A DNA stretch of 64,000 bases from a candidate division SR1 bacterium (lineage in GTDB: Bacteria; Patescibacteriota; JACMRA01): positions 40,844 to 104,843 of the forward strand of contig JACMQI010000005.1 of assembly GCA_014377045.1 (NCBI GenBank), in the 5' to 3' direction. The notes under the pieces are model-generated. The model was not told where the DNA came from, did not search any database, and saw only the letters and a program-made list of their open reading frames with translations. A program made the translations under genes and the position numbers. This document shows positions 39,701 to 48,287 of the stretch, piece after piece. The first letter of the stretch is position 1; the number at the start of each line of letters is the position of its first letter.

Positions 39701-41008
39701 ATGAAAAACTCTTTGATCGATCTACCAAAACCAAAATTAACATTATTGCAAATGCTTGGTCCCTCAATCGTGTTTGTAGCGCTAAGTCTTAATGGTGGAG
39801 AAATACTTATATGGCCAGATCTTGTAGGTCGTTTTGGTTTTCAAATACTATGGCCAATTCCATTGGTTCTTTTATTGCAGTACATGGTTAATTTAGAGAT
39901 CGAGCGGTACACGATTGCTACAGGTAAAAATACAGTTACAGGTTTACTCTCACTTAGTCGTTGGTTGGCTCCTCTTTTCCTCATTGCTATTTTTATTTCA
40001 TTAGTGTGGCCTGCGTGGGCATCTATTGCAGGAAACATGATTGCTCATTTACTTGGACTTGATTATAAAGTGTACGGTGCCTTTTGCTCTACATTTTTAC
40101 TTTTTGGATTATTATTTATTTGGTTTTCACCCGGTGTATATCAATTTTTAGAAAAACTTACACGATTTGGATTGCTAGTTATTTTAGCTATAGCTAGTGT
40201 AGTTATAATAAATTTATTTAATTTTCAGGCTATTTCAAACAGCATTCAACCAGTTTGGTTTCCAACTACTCCTAGCGATAAAATCACATTTTTGTCTGGA
40301 CTTGCATATGGTGGTGTCGCAGGTGTACTAAATTTAGTACAAAGTGACTGGGTAGCTAAGAAAAAATATGCTGTAGCTTCTTTGCAGGAAAATAAAGAAA
40401 TAAACTGGAATAGTGAAACTACTAGACTAAACTGGAAGCGGTGGTGGTCACTTATCAAAAAGGAACATTTTACTATGTTTTATGTTGGTAACTTCGTAGG
40501 TATTTTACTTATTGCACTTGTCTCACTTTCTACACTTACAAATCAAGGGCTTAAAGGTTTTTCACTCCTGATATATCAGGTAAATTTACTTAATGAACGC
40601 TTTACAATTCTTGGCACTTTTTGGGGAATTGCAATTGTAGTGCTTTTTGTAATGGCTCAAATAACTATATTAGATGCTGCAGGTAGACTCATAAAGCATA
40701 GTATAGGTGAGAAAAAAATGATCAAAAATATTTCTAGTGAGCGTATTTCCCAAGCTTTTGGTTTAATTGGGGTGGTTATTTTATCTGTAGCAATTTTTAA
40801 ACCTGGTTTCAATCAGCCGTCAGGACTTCTAGAAATATCCGCATCACTATCAGCTTTCGTGATGTGTCTTTATCCGCCTATATTACTAAGATTAAATAGT
40901 AAATTACCCAAAGTTGTAAGACCTGGTATCGTAAATACATTATTTTTGTGGTTTACTACACTTTTTTATGCTGGAATGGTAGTGTGGGGTGTTTGGGGTC
41001 AGTTTTAG
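39701..41008 (+). CDS. Nramp-like divalent metal transporter, divergent
   Basis: The 435 aa protein has about 11 membrane helices and an Nramp-like order: 'MLGPSIVFVALSLNGGEILI' at TM1 (in place of the usual D-P-G-N turn there is N-G-G-E), a TM3 region 'NLEIERYTIATGKNTVTGLL', and a TM6 region 'LAYGGVAGVLNLVQSDWVAK'. The canonical TM1 DPGN and TM6 MPH metal motifs are not conserved, so ion selectivity is uncertain. It is intact although both neighbours are decayed surface genes. It is transcribed alone. Confidence 0.75.
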   Translation: MKNSLIDLPKPKLTLLQMLGPSIVFVALSLNGGEILIWPDLVGRFGFQILWPIPLVLLLQYMVNLEIERYTIATGKNTVTGLLSLSRWLAPLFLIAIFISLVWPAWASIAGNMIAHLLGLDYKVYGAFCSTFLLFGLLFIWFSPGVYQFLEKLTRFGLLVILAIASVVIINLFNFQAISNSIQPVWFPTTPSDKITFLSGLAYGGVAGVLNLVQSDWVAKKKYAVASLQENKEINWNSETTRLNWKRWWSLIKKEHFTMFYVGNFVGILLIALVSLSTLTNQGLKGFSLLIYQVNLLNERFTILGTFWGIAIVVLFVMAQITILDAAGRLIKHSIGEKKMIKNISSERISQAFGLIGVVILSVAIFKPGFNQPSGLLEISASLSAFVMCLYPPILLRLNSKLPKVVRPGIVNTLFLWFTTLFYAGMVVWGVWGQF

Positions 41009-41077
41009 AATGCCAATTTGTAAAATATTCTATTTTATAGTATCCTCGTTAGTATAAATAAGAATACAAAAATAAAT

Positions 41078-42278
41078 ATGCCAAAATTTAGTAACACAAA
41101 TATTTTAAATTCAATTTTCAAAGCCACTTGTTGTACTATAAAGTTTAAAGCAATCAACTAAGCTGTTATTGTAGTTTTAGTCACTTCAATTTTGCTGCAA
41201 CTATACCTTCTTTTTGTACGAGTCAATTTGACATTGATAATCTTCTTGGTCACGACTCTAGCGGAAACAACAAAATAGTTAGATTCAATGACGATCCTAT
41301 TTTCAGGTACGTCATCTCACTCCAGTAGGTTATGCTAGTACTAATGTCGTGATAAACCACACCTTCACTAATACTATCTGGCAAGAGACTTTTTCATTTT
41401 GTACAAACATAGATTAGATAAGTAATGATCGATTTACACTCAAATGTGTTTTAGGCTATGTTAACCCTCTGTCAAAGGTTCTGACGGTATTACTAGCGGT
41501 ATCACATATACCCCATTTTCTTTTGTCAAGATTTAAGGTAGTCAAAACATAGGTATTCGTTATATCGACGATGTCAAAAGTAATGCAGTACCTAGTTCAA
41601 TGTGTTACAAGGTCAAATTTGAAGACGCAGATTCTGGGCTACTTATCCCTAATTTCCAATCGTATACTTAGGGTACTGGAGTTAACGCGTAGCATGTGGA
41701 ATAAGTTATATAATAGCTGTGACTACAGTGCGAATGATGCAGCTTGTAATTACTTACCAATGTATGAAACATTCATATTTCTAACTGTATAGGTTCGATA
41801 GATCATATCTTTTTGTGATGACCAACCTAACAATAAATACTATCAATAATGGTATTCTAGGTCAGAAATAAGACTAGTTTTTTATGAATATACAGACATT
41901 AATTTTGATCAATATTATGTCGATGACACTTCATTTTTGAGATTCAGTCATAATATAGTCGAATATGTTATTACCCAAGGCAATAATCTTAATACTGCAG
42001 ATGAAAATAAAGACCCTAACAGCGGAGACGCTAATGGAGATGGTATCAAACACTTCAAGCAAAAAAATATAATCACTTGTAAAATGTTAGACCCAGTAGG
42101 ACTTGCAGTGGTGACTGCTAATCCTATGATTCCAGTTTCAACTCTAACAACTACGGCAAAGTTAATTCATACTGGTGGATTTACAATTGCTCTACTAATT
42201 GGTCTATTGAGGATAGCGGGTGCTACTTTTTGGTTAGTTTACAAAAAAGCAAGAACTAAAAAGAATAAAAAATTCTAA
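41078..42278 (+). pseudogene. decayed surface protein 2 with C-terminal LIHTGG anchor
   Basis: Starting at the ATG at 41078, protein-like segments switch frame repeatedly ('FDIDNLLGHDSSGNNKIVRF', 'FRYVISLTPVGYASTNVV', 'IRYIDDVKSNAVPSSMC', 'FRFSHNIVEY' from about 41.57 kb on) and contain TAA and TAG stops. The last 113 codons (41937-42278) are open and include an Asp-rich 'DPNSGDANGDGIKHFKQ', then 'LIHTGG' (42162-42179), a membrane helix and a basic tail 'KKARTKKNKKF'. This is a surface protein with a sortase-type C-terminal tripartite signal, relic of the same kind as surface protein 1. Confidence 0.7.
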
Positions 42279-42455
42279 TCAGGACAATCTTACTATCTTA
42301 CAAAACTATTTCTTGAGAGCTAAGCTCAAGGGATTTTTTGTATTTAGTTATTTTTTTAATATAAACTCAAATCTTCATGATCGATTTCAGTAAACTATAA
42401 ATTTATAATAATTTAATTTGCAATCAATCAAAATCTTATGTATAATAAAACCACT

Positions 42456-43478
42456 ATGAAAAATAAAAAAAGAATTGCAATTAACGGATTTGGCCGAATT
42501 GGTCGATTAGCTACACGTATCATACTTAAAAAATTTCCTAATATGGAAGTGGTAGCAATAAATGATCTTACTTCAGTCGAAAACCTAGTATATCTTTTTA
42601 AATATGATTCTACTTACAGAACTTACGAAGGATCAGTCGAGTCAACCAAAAATCACATTGTTATTGATAATGAACACAAAATTAAGGTTTTTTCAGAAAA
42701 AGATGCATTAAACCTACCATGGAAAGATTTAAATATTGATGTGGTTTTAGAATGCACAGGGTTTTATCTTACTCGTGAATTAGCTGAAAGTCATATCAAA
42801 GCAGGAGCTAAAAAAGTGATTCTGTCTGCTCCAGCAAAATCAGACGACATCAAAACTGTAGTATTTGGTGCTAATATTACAGAGGAAGATTTTTCTGATT
42901 ATCTTGGAGAGACTATACTTTCAAACGCTTCTTGTACTACTAATTGCGTTGCGCCAGTACTTAATGTACTTCAAGAGCAATTTGCACTTCATTCTATTTT
43001 TGGTCTTACCAATCACGCTTATACAGCAACTCAGTTACTTCAAGATGGACCTACAAAAAAAGAGTATAGAGATGGCCGGGCAGGGGCAGCAAACTTAATT
43101 CCATCAAAGACTGGAGCAGCAAAAGCAGTGGAGCTAGTGCTTCCTGATTTAAAAGGTAAAATTAATTTATCATCCCTTCGTGTACCAGTACAGGTAGGTT
43201 CTATGGTATACGTCATAGCTCAGCTTGAAGAAGGTCAGACAACATCGCGAGAAGAGGTAAATTTTGATTTTCAAACAGCAGCAAATACTTACTTAAAAGG
43301 AATACTAGAATATAGTGATTCAGATCTCGTATCTAGTGATGTTATTGGTAACTCACATTCAGTAATTTTTGATTCAGAGTTGACAGAAGTTCTCGATAAT
43401 ACTATTAAATTAGTAATCTGGTATGATAACGAATGGGCCTACAGTAACAGACTTGCAGAGCTTGCCAGATTGTTTTAG
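42456..43478 (+). CDS. gap: glyceraldehyde-3-phosphate dehydrogenase, type I
   Basis: The 340 aa enzyme has the NAD-binding start 'RIAINGFGRIGRLATRIIL', the catalytic Cys in 'SNASCTTNCVAPVLNVL' and the C-terminal 'WYDNEWAYSNRLAELARL'. It oxidises glyceraldehyde-3-phosphate to 1,3-bisphosphoglycerate in glycolysis. An ATG 18 nt upstream (42438) is an alternative start. It stands alone between decayed surface gene 2 and the csoR-like gene. Confidence 0.97.
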   Translation: MKNKKRIAINGFGRIGRLATRIILKKFPNMEVVAINDLTSVENLVYLFKYDSTYRTYEGSVESTKNHIVIDNEHKIKVFSEKDALNLPWKDLNIDVVLECTGFYLTRELAESHIKAGAKKVILSAPAKSDDIKTVVFGANITEEDFSDYLGETILSNASCTTNCVAPVLNVLQEQFALHSIFGLTNHAYTATQLLQDGPTKKEYRDGRAGAANLIPSKTGAAKAVELVLPDLKGKINLSSLRVPVQVGSMVYVIAQLEEGQTTSREEVNFDFQTAANTYLKGILEYSDSDLVSSDVIGNSHSVIFDSELTEVLDNTIKLVIWYDNEWAYSNRLAELARLF

Positions 43479-43559
43479 CAGACGGATAAATCGATATGTT
43501 ACTTTTTAAGATAAGCTAAAATTATATTGTAATTTAAGATATAAAATATCAGCTTTAAT

Positions 43560-43823
43560 TTACCCAAGCTTGAAAATTACATCAAGTGCCTTATCAATTT
43601 CTTCTTTAGAGTAACTTTGAATAGAACTCATAACGCCACGAGAGATAATCTCTTTACAAACTTTATTAGCTCCTCCTTTTATTGCTAATAGCTGAGTAAA
43701 TGTTTGACCGCCTACTTTTTTTTCTTCTAATTCTTTTTCAACGGATTTAAGTTGTCCAATAATTCTACGTACAGCTGTAATAAGCTCTTTTGTATCAGTT
43801 TGATTTAATTTGATATTTTTCAT
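43560..43823 (-). CDS. CsoR/FrmR-family (DUF156) repressor with non-canonical ligands
   Basis: The 87 aa all-helical protein matches the CsoR/RcnR/FrmR family ('AVRRIIGQLKSVEKELEEK', 'TFTQLLAIKGGANKVCKEI'). In CsoR the copper site is Cys-x(24)-His-x(3)-Cys. By alignment these positions are Gly, Glu and Ser here; a single Cys lies two residues before the His position in 'NKVCKEII'. The inducer is therefore not copper by the standard mechanism, and a single reactive thiol is possible. The gene diverges from the double-fasciclin gene across an operator-like palindrome. Confidence 0.88.
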   Translation of the reverse strand: MKNIKLNQTDTKELITAVRRIIGQLKSVEKELEEKKVGGQTFTQLLAIKGGANKVCKEIISRGVMSSIQSYSKEEIDKALDVIFKLG

Positions 43824-43857
43824 ATAAATAGTACTTAATTGTGGATAATTACTGTTA

Positions 43858-43886
43858 TTTATATTTTATAATACACAAATTGTCAA
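43858..43886 (-). promoter_or_regulatory. promoter of the csoR-like gene
   Basis: Read on the minus strand, TTGACA (43886-43881) is followed after 17 nt by TATAAA (43863-43858), about 35 nt upstream of the csoR-like start at 43823. It is divergent from the fasciclin promoter, with the palindrome 43911-43930 between them. Confidence 0.7.
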
Positions 43887-43910
43887 GATTTCTATGAATA
43901 AGACCATATA

Positions 43911-43930
43911 CTAGTCCCATACGGGTATAG
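43911..43930. promoter_or_regulatory. CsoR-type operator palindrome
   Basis: The sequence ctagtcccatacgggtatag is an imperfect inverted repeat of the form TA-x-x-CCC-x-T/A-x-GGG-x-x-TA, the G/C-tract pattern bound by CsoR/RcnR-family repressors (established for the family). It abuts the -35 box of the fasciclin promoter and lies 24 nt upstream of the csoR-like -35 box, so one bound tetramer could control both. Confidence 0.65.
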
Positions 43931-43932
43931 GC

Positions 43933-43961
43933 TTGACAAAAGTAAAATATTTTTATATGAT
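43933..43961 (+). promoter_or_regulatory. strong promoter of the fasciclin/DipZ operon
   Basis: TTGACA (43933-43938), a 17-nt spacer and TATGAT (43956-43961) lie 35 nt upstream of the ATG at 43997. The operator-like palindrome ends 2 nt before the -35 box, so the promoter is probably repressed by the divergent CsoR-like protein. Confidence 0.8.
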
Positions 43962-43996
43962 TACTTCACTTTATAATAAAGTAAGTATATATTTAT

Positions 43997-45028
43997 ATGT
44001 CAGAAAACAACAAAACAACAACAAGTATTATAATAGCCATTTTAGCGATAGCTATCATTGGTGGTGGAGTATTAATCTACAACTCTTCTAAAGATAAGGA
44101 TATGAAATCCGATAATGCTTCTATGATGAAAAAAGAAGACTCTGTAATGGTTGGTGGTGCAGCTATGTATCCAAGCAAAGATATAATTACAAATGTATCA
44201 AATGCAAGCAACCTAACAACTCTAGTAACTGCAGTCAAAGCAGCTGGATTAGTTCCTACATTACAAGGTCCAGGCCCATTTACAGTATTTGGTCCGGATA
44301 ATGATTCATTTGCAAAACTTCCAGCAGGAACAGTAGAAACACTATTAAAACCTGAAAACAAAGAAAAACTTACGAATATTTTGACATATCATGTAGTTTC
44401 AGGTACATATAAGTCTACTGATCTTAAGGACGGTCAAACTCTTAAAACAGTCAACGGTCAAAATCTTAAAGTTAACGTAGTAAACGGAAAAACTATGATT
44501 AATGGTGCTATGATCAAAACTGCAGACGTTCTTCAAAGCAATGGTGTAGCGCATGTCATCGACACTGTATTAATTCCAGAGGAAACAACTACAGTTGGTG
44601 GTGCAGCTATGTATCCTAGCAAAGATATTGTCACAAATATATCAAACGCAAGCAATCTTACCACAGTAGTGGCCGCAGTTAAAGCAGCTGGCTTAGTTCC
44701 TACATTACAAGGTCCAGGTCCATTTACAGTATTTGGTCCAACTAATGCAGCCTTTGCAAAACTTCCAGCAGGAACAGTAGAAACTTTATTAAAGCCCGAA
44801 AATAAAGATAAGTTAACTAGCATCTTAACATATCATGTTGTTTCAGGAATTTATAAGACTACTGATCTTAAGGATGGTCAAACATTAAAGACTGTAAACG
44901 GTCAAGAACTAAAAGTAATGGTCAAAGACGGTAAAACATACGTCAATGGTGCTATGATTGAAACTCCAAACGTTCTTCAAAGTAATGGTGTAGCGCATGT
45001 CATCGACACTGTGTTAATTCCTAGCTAA
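43997..45028 (+). CDS. membrane-anchored protein with two fasciclin (FAS1) domains
   Basis: The 343 aa protein has an N-terminal membrane helix (about residues 9-29), a short Met/Lys/Asp linker and two FAS1 domains (about 51-195 and 199-343). Each has the H1 and H2 boxes: 'GPFTVFGPDNDSFAKLPAG' / 'GPFTVFGPTNAAFAKLPAG' and 'ILTYHVVSG', ending 'SNGVAHVIDTVLIP'. FAS1 domains mediate adhesion and protein or matrix contact outside the cell. It is driven by a clear promoter next to a CsoR-type operator and followed by the DipZ-like gene. Confidence 0.93.
   Translation: MSENNKTTTSIIIAILAIAIIGGGVLIYNSSKDKDMKSDNASMMKKEDSVMVGGAAMYPSKDIITNVSNASNLTTLVTAVKAAGLVPTLQGPGPFTVFGPDNDSFAKLPAGTVETLLKPENKEKLTNILTYHVVSGTYKSTDLKDGQTLKTVNGQNLKVNVVNGKTMINGAMIKTADVLQSNGVAHVIDTVLIPEETTTVGGAAMYPSKDIVTNISNASNLTTVVAAVKAAGLVPTLQGPGPFTVFGPTNAAFAKLPAGTVETLLKPENKDKLTSILTYHVVSGIYKTTDLKDGQTLKTVNGQELKVMVKDGKTYVNGAMIETPNVLQSNGVAHVIDTVLIPS
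44150..45023 (+). repeat. tandem 444-bp duplication encoding the two FAS1 domains
   Basis: The DNA from about 44150 recurs from about 44594, an offset of 444 bp (148 codons). The blocks beginning gttggtggtgcagctatgta and ending with gtagcgcatgtcatcgacac are nearly identical; the middle part is more divergent. It is an in-frame internal duplication, fairly recent judging by shared codons. Confidence 0.85.
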
Positions 45029-45060
45029 TATTTTAAATTTACCCTTTCATAATACAAATC

Positions 45061-45080
45061 TACCCCCTTAATTGGGGGTT
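45061..45080. promoter_or_regulatory. second operator-like palindrome or attenuator before the DipZ-like gene
   Basis: taccccctta attgggggtt is a C5/G5 inverted repeat with A/T centre, again of the CsoR/RcnR operator form, lying 26 nt upstream of the DipZ-like start. The same sequence could fold into an RNA hairpin (accccc / gggggt) followed, after an A/T stretch, by tttttt, so an attenuator between the fasciclin gene and dipZ is an alternative. Confidence 0.5.
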
Positions 45081-45105
45081 CAATTAAATTTTTTACTACA
45101 ACAAT

Positions 45106-46812
45106 ATGTCACTATTATTTCTATCATTTATCGCTGGTATTCTTACCGTATTTGCTCCTTGCGTCTTTTCACTACTACCGGTAATTATCGGAGGATCCTT
45201 AACAAGTAAAAGTAAGATAAGACCCTATATTATTACTGCTTCACTTGCGTTTTCAATTATTTTATTTACTTTTTTACTAAAGGTAACTACGCTTTTTATA
45301 AACTTTGATCCAAACTTTTTAAAGTATTTATCTGGAATCATTATTATCTTTTTTGGATTAATCAGCTTGTTTCCGATATTATGGGATAATATTTCAGTAA
45401 AGCTTGGTCTATCTAGAAGGTCTGATAAGATGCTAGAAGGTGCTGGAGAAAAAGAAGGATTTGGGGGCGCTATCTTGCTAGGTATGGCTCTGGGCCCGGT
45501 ATTTTCAAGTTGTAGTCCTACCTATGCCTTAATTATAGCAACTATTTTACCAGTTGATTTAGTTACAGGAATGGTAAATATATTGGCTTATACCATTGGT
45601 TTATCTTTTATCATGCTTTTAGTAGCTGTATATGGTCGTGCTTTTATTAAGAGGTTTAGATGGGCCGCAAATCCTACAGGATGGTTCAAACGTGGTCTTG
45701 GTATACTTTTTATAATCGTTGGTATATCTATAATGACCGGATTTGATAAAACTGCACAAGTATTTTTAGCAGAGAAAACAAGCTTTAATACTTCTCAATT
45801 TGAACAAGGTCTTATTTCTCAAACGTTAAATAATAAACAAACAACAAATAATAACGACATCCTCAATGTAGTGCCGCCAAAAGAAGCTCCAGAATTTACA
45901 GGAATTGAAGGCTGGATAAATAGTGATCCGCTTACTAAAGATACCCTCAAAGGTAAAGTAGTCTTAATAGATTTTTGGACATATAGCTGTATCAATTGTA
46001 TACGCACTACTCCATTTTTGACTAAATGGTACGATACTTACAAAGATCAAGGATTTGTGATAGTAGGTGTTCATGCTCCTGAATTCAGCTTTGAGAAAAA
46101 AAGAGAAAATGTAGAAAAGGCAGTTAATGAAAGAGGTATTAAATACCCTGTAGCTTTAGACAATACTTTTAGTACTTGGAATGCATACAAAAATACAGCA
46201 TGGCCAGGTGAGTATTTGCTCGATAAAGATGGTAATATAAGGCGTATTCATCTTGGAGAAGGCAAATATGATGAGATGGAAGAGGCAATACGATCGCTAC
46301 TTAAAGAAAATGGAAAAAACGTAGATAATATTAATAGCGTTCAAGGTTCAGTGCAACAAGTCTCAAATGCAGTAGCAGGTGAAACCCCTGAGACATACTT
46401 AGGATTTTCAAGACAAGATAAATTTGCAAATCGTGCGGAACTCACTACTAGTCAAAGTTACAATAAATTGCAGACATATTCTGGTGCTACAGATCTTAAA
46501 TCAAATGAATGGTCTTTAACAGGAGATTGGACGATTGAAAACGAGTCTGTAGTTTCAATGTGCGATACGAGTAAACTCAAACTTAACGTCAGTTCGAAAG
46601 AAGTCTATTTGGTTATGGGTAGTGATAACGTGTCAAATGTGAAAGTAGAGACTAAATACAAAGGTCAAGATGTCGATGCGAGCGGTATTGTTAAAGTACA
46701 AAATTATGGACTTTATAAGTTAGTTAAGGCTCCTGAATTCCAGAAGGATGATACAATAGAGCTTACTGTGCCAAAAGGTGTAAAGCTTAATGTATTTACA
46801 TTTGGTTCTTAA
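45106..46812 (+). CDS. DipZ-like fusion: CcdA/DsbD membrane domain, thioredoxin domain, C-terminal β domain
   Basis: Residues 1-230 form the CcdA-like helix bundle, with paired Cys in 'IAGILTVFAPCVFSLLP' and 'FSSCSPTYALI'. Residues about 255-405 form a TlpA/thioredoxin-like domain with CINC (295-298) in 'FWTYSCINCIRTTPFL'. Residues about 440-568 form a β-rich domain beginning 'TYLGFSRQDKFAN'. This order is that of mycobacterial DipZ. It moves electrons across the membrane to extracytoplasmic thiols. It lies 77 nt after the fasciclin gene, likely in one operon under the CsoR-like repressor. Confidence 0.93.
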   Translation: MSLLFLSFIAGILTVFAPCVFSLLPVIIGGSLTSKSKIRPYIITASLAFSIILFTFLLKVTTLFINFDPNFLKYLSGIIIIFFGLISLFPILWDNISVKLGLSRRSDKMLEGAGEKEGFGGAILLGMALGPVFSSCSPTYALIIATILPVDLVTGMVNILAYTIGLSFIMLLVAVYGRAFIKRFRWAANPTGWFKRGLGILFIIVGISIMTGFDKTAQVFLAEKTSFNTSQFEQGLISQTLNNKQTTNNNDILNVVPPKEAPEFTGIEGWINSDPLTKDTLKGKVVLIDFWTYSCINCIRTTPFLTKWYDTYKDQGFVIVGVHAPEFSFEKKRENVEKAVNERGIKYPVALDNTFSTWNAYKNTAWPGEYLLDKDGNIRRIHLGEGKYDEMEEAIRSLLKENGKNVDNINSVQGSVQQVSNAVAGETPETYLGFSRQDKFANRAELTTSQSYNKLQTYSGATDLKSNEWSLTGDWTIENESVVSMCDTSKLKLNVSSKEVYLVMGSDNVSNVKVETKYKGQDVDASGIVKVQNYGLYKLVKAPEFQKDDTIELTVPKGVKLNVFTFGS

Positions 46813-46850
46813 TTATTCATAATAAATTAAGAGATATTTGTATAGAATTT

Positions 46851-46877
46851 GTCCTCCAAAACGGAGGACAGTTTTTT
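46851..46877 (+). terminator. Rho-independent terminator of the fasciclin/DipZ operon
   Basis: A perfect 7-bp GC-rich stem (gtcctcc / ggaggac) with the loop aaaac is followed by agttttttat, 39 nt after the DipZ-like stop. Confidence 0.93.
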
Positions 46878-46899
46878 ATCTAGTTACAATTATTAGATA

Positions 46900-47538
46900 C
46901 TAAGTATAATTTTTCAATAACTTTATCAAGTTTTTGTCATTGATAGAGCTTGTATGCAGATTAGCTTTTTTATATAGAGGAAAAAATATATTTTGTATTA
47001 ATGGATTTTTGTAGCCTACAAGACCTACATTTAGCTCAAAGTTTAGGGGCAGAGAAGTTAAAAGTGCTTGGTCCCAGGGACAGTATAAATTGATAATATT
47101 TAGTTTTTTATGCTTTATTAGAGACTCGATATTTTGTGGAACTGAGGTATTGTACGGTACATCACCTTGAACGATTACTATGTTTTTGACACAATTAGGT
47201 AGTTGATTGTTTTTAAGAAATGAAGTTATAAGCAAAGCTCCCATAGAATGGCAAACTATTGTTGTTGGTAGGTAGTTTTCTATTGTTTTTGACAATTCGA
47301 TATGTACTAATATTGACTGAGATTTTGTTCATTCTTCATTGTATAGTTTTAGATGATTGAAAGGATTAAAAAAAGTTTTATATCCAAAATATTTTGGTAT
47401 GTCCCAGCGAAATACTTTTGCTTTTTTCTCCATTATCAATTCGTCAAAAGCTCCGAATCCAGCATCTTCACTTTCTGCTTGATGAAAGTTAAGGTAGCTA
47501 GCCCCAACACCATATCCATGAATCAGTAAATAATCCAT
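46900..47538 (-). pseudogene. α/β hydrolase (RBBP9-like) interrupted by one in-frame TGA
   Basis: A single frame of about 212 codons runs from 47538 to 46900 with one TGA at 47331-47329. Upstream is 'MDYLLIHGYGVGASYLNFHQ' (oxyanion HGYG-type strand); downstream is the nucleophile elbow 'TTIVCHSMGALLITSF' with Ser, then 'GDVPYNTSVPQNI'. TGA would replace a residue between 'HLKLYNEE' and 'TKSQSIL', where Trp (TGG to TGA) would fit. There is no frameshift. It may be a very recent pseudogene; downstream translation from TTG at 47295 would lose the first third. Confidence 0.7.
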
Positions 47539-47540
47539 AG

Positions 47541-48230
47541 TTATTGGATTTTGGTAAATAATTTATATAATAGATATTCGATATGAAAAATCAATATTGT
47601 AGCTGGTATAAGAGCTAAAATGTGATATGGTTCAGGCGGAAAAAGTGTGAATAAGCCTCCAGTTCCAGGCTTTTGATTGAGAAATAAATAGTTACCTCCT
47701 GTTATTTTGTTGATAGGAAATACTACTAACATATATATAAAGAGAATACCAAATGAAACCCAAAGTGACCTATAACTAATTTTGATTTTGTCGACAACTA
47801 TCATATACGCAACTCCCAGAACAATAAATGTATGGCTTAAAAAAAATTCGATAAAACGAAAACTAGGAAAATTTTGATCGGGTCGTACATCTGGTGAAAC
47901 CACAGCCAGAAGAGCAGAAATAAATGCTATATAGTAGGTAAGCGCAGTGATCTTAGGATTTTTAGTAATAAGGGAAATCACTACTAAGTAGAGTGAAATG
48001 GAGCAAAGGTGAAAGGGTAAATACGACCCAATCAGATAAGTACCGTGATAAATATGCCAACCATTAAATAGAATGGCTTGAAAAATAAGCGTAGAAATTA
48101 TGGCTATTCTTACAATCTGGTTATAGGTATGATTCCAGTTGCGGGTAAAGTAGATTTTAGTTACTCCAATAATTAAAAATAGTATTATTAATAAATGAGA
48201 AGTACCAAATAATGTGAATGGGGTATTCAT
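47541..48230 (-). CDS. YwaF-like integral membrane protein (TIGR02206 type)
   Basis: The 229 aa protein has six to seven membrane helices with the family features 'FTLFGTSHLLIILFLI' at the start, 'LPFHLCSISLYLVVISL' in the middle and 'DVRPDQNFPSFRFIEFFLSH' before a later helix. The function of the family is unknown. It is cotranscribed with the interrupted α/β hydrolase, which begins 2 nt after its stop. Confidence 0.8.
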   Translation of the reverse strand: MNTPFTLFGTSHLLIILFLIIGVTKIYFTRNWNHTYNQIVRIAIISTLIFQAILFNGWHIYHGTYLIGSYLPFHLCSISLYLVVISLITKNPKITALTYYIAFISALLAVVSPDVRPDQNFPSFRFIEFFLSHTFIVLGVAYMIVVDKIKISYRSLWVSFGILFIYMLVVFPINKITGGNYLFLNQKPGTGGLFTLFPPEPYHILALIPATILIFHIEYLLYKLFTKIQ

Positions 48231-48287
48231 GTACGATTATTATATCACCTAATACACAAAATGTAAAATAATGTGGATAATAAGTTA

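Noticed and set aside
41571..41792. 73-codon open frame as a separate gene
   Set aside because: The neighbouring frames carry the protein-like signal of decayed surface gene 2; this frame is a shadow of it.
18545..42278. Alternative genetic code (TAA/TAG as Gln, TGA as Trp) in the interrupted regions
   Set aside because: All three stop codons would need reassignment, frameshifts occur in the same genes, the helicase Walker Lys is lost, and intact genes in the window end normally at TAA, TAG and sometimes TGA. C-to-T and G-to-A decay explains the pattern.
44077..44823. Two minus-strand frames opposite the fasciclin gene
   Set aside because: They mirror the duplicated FAS1 coding sequence and have no independent start signals.
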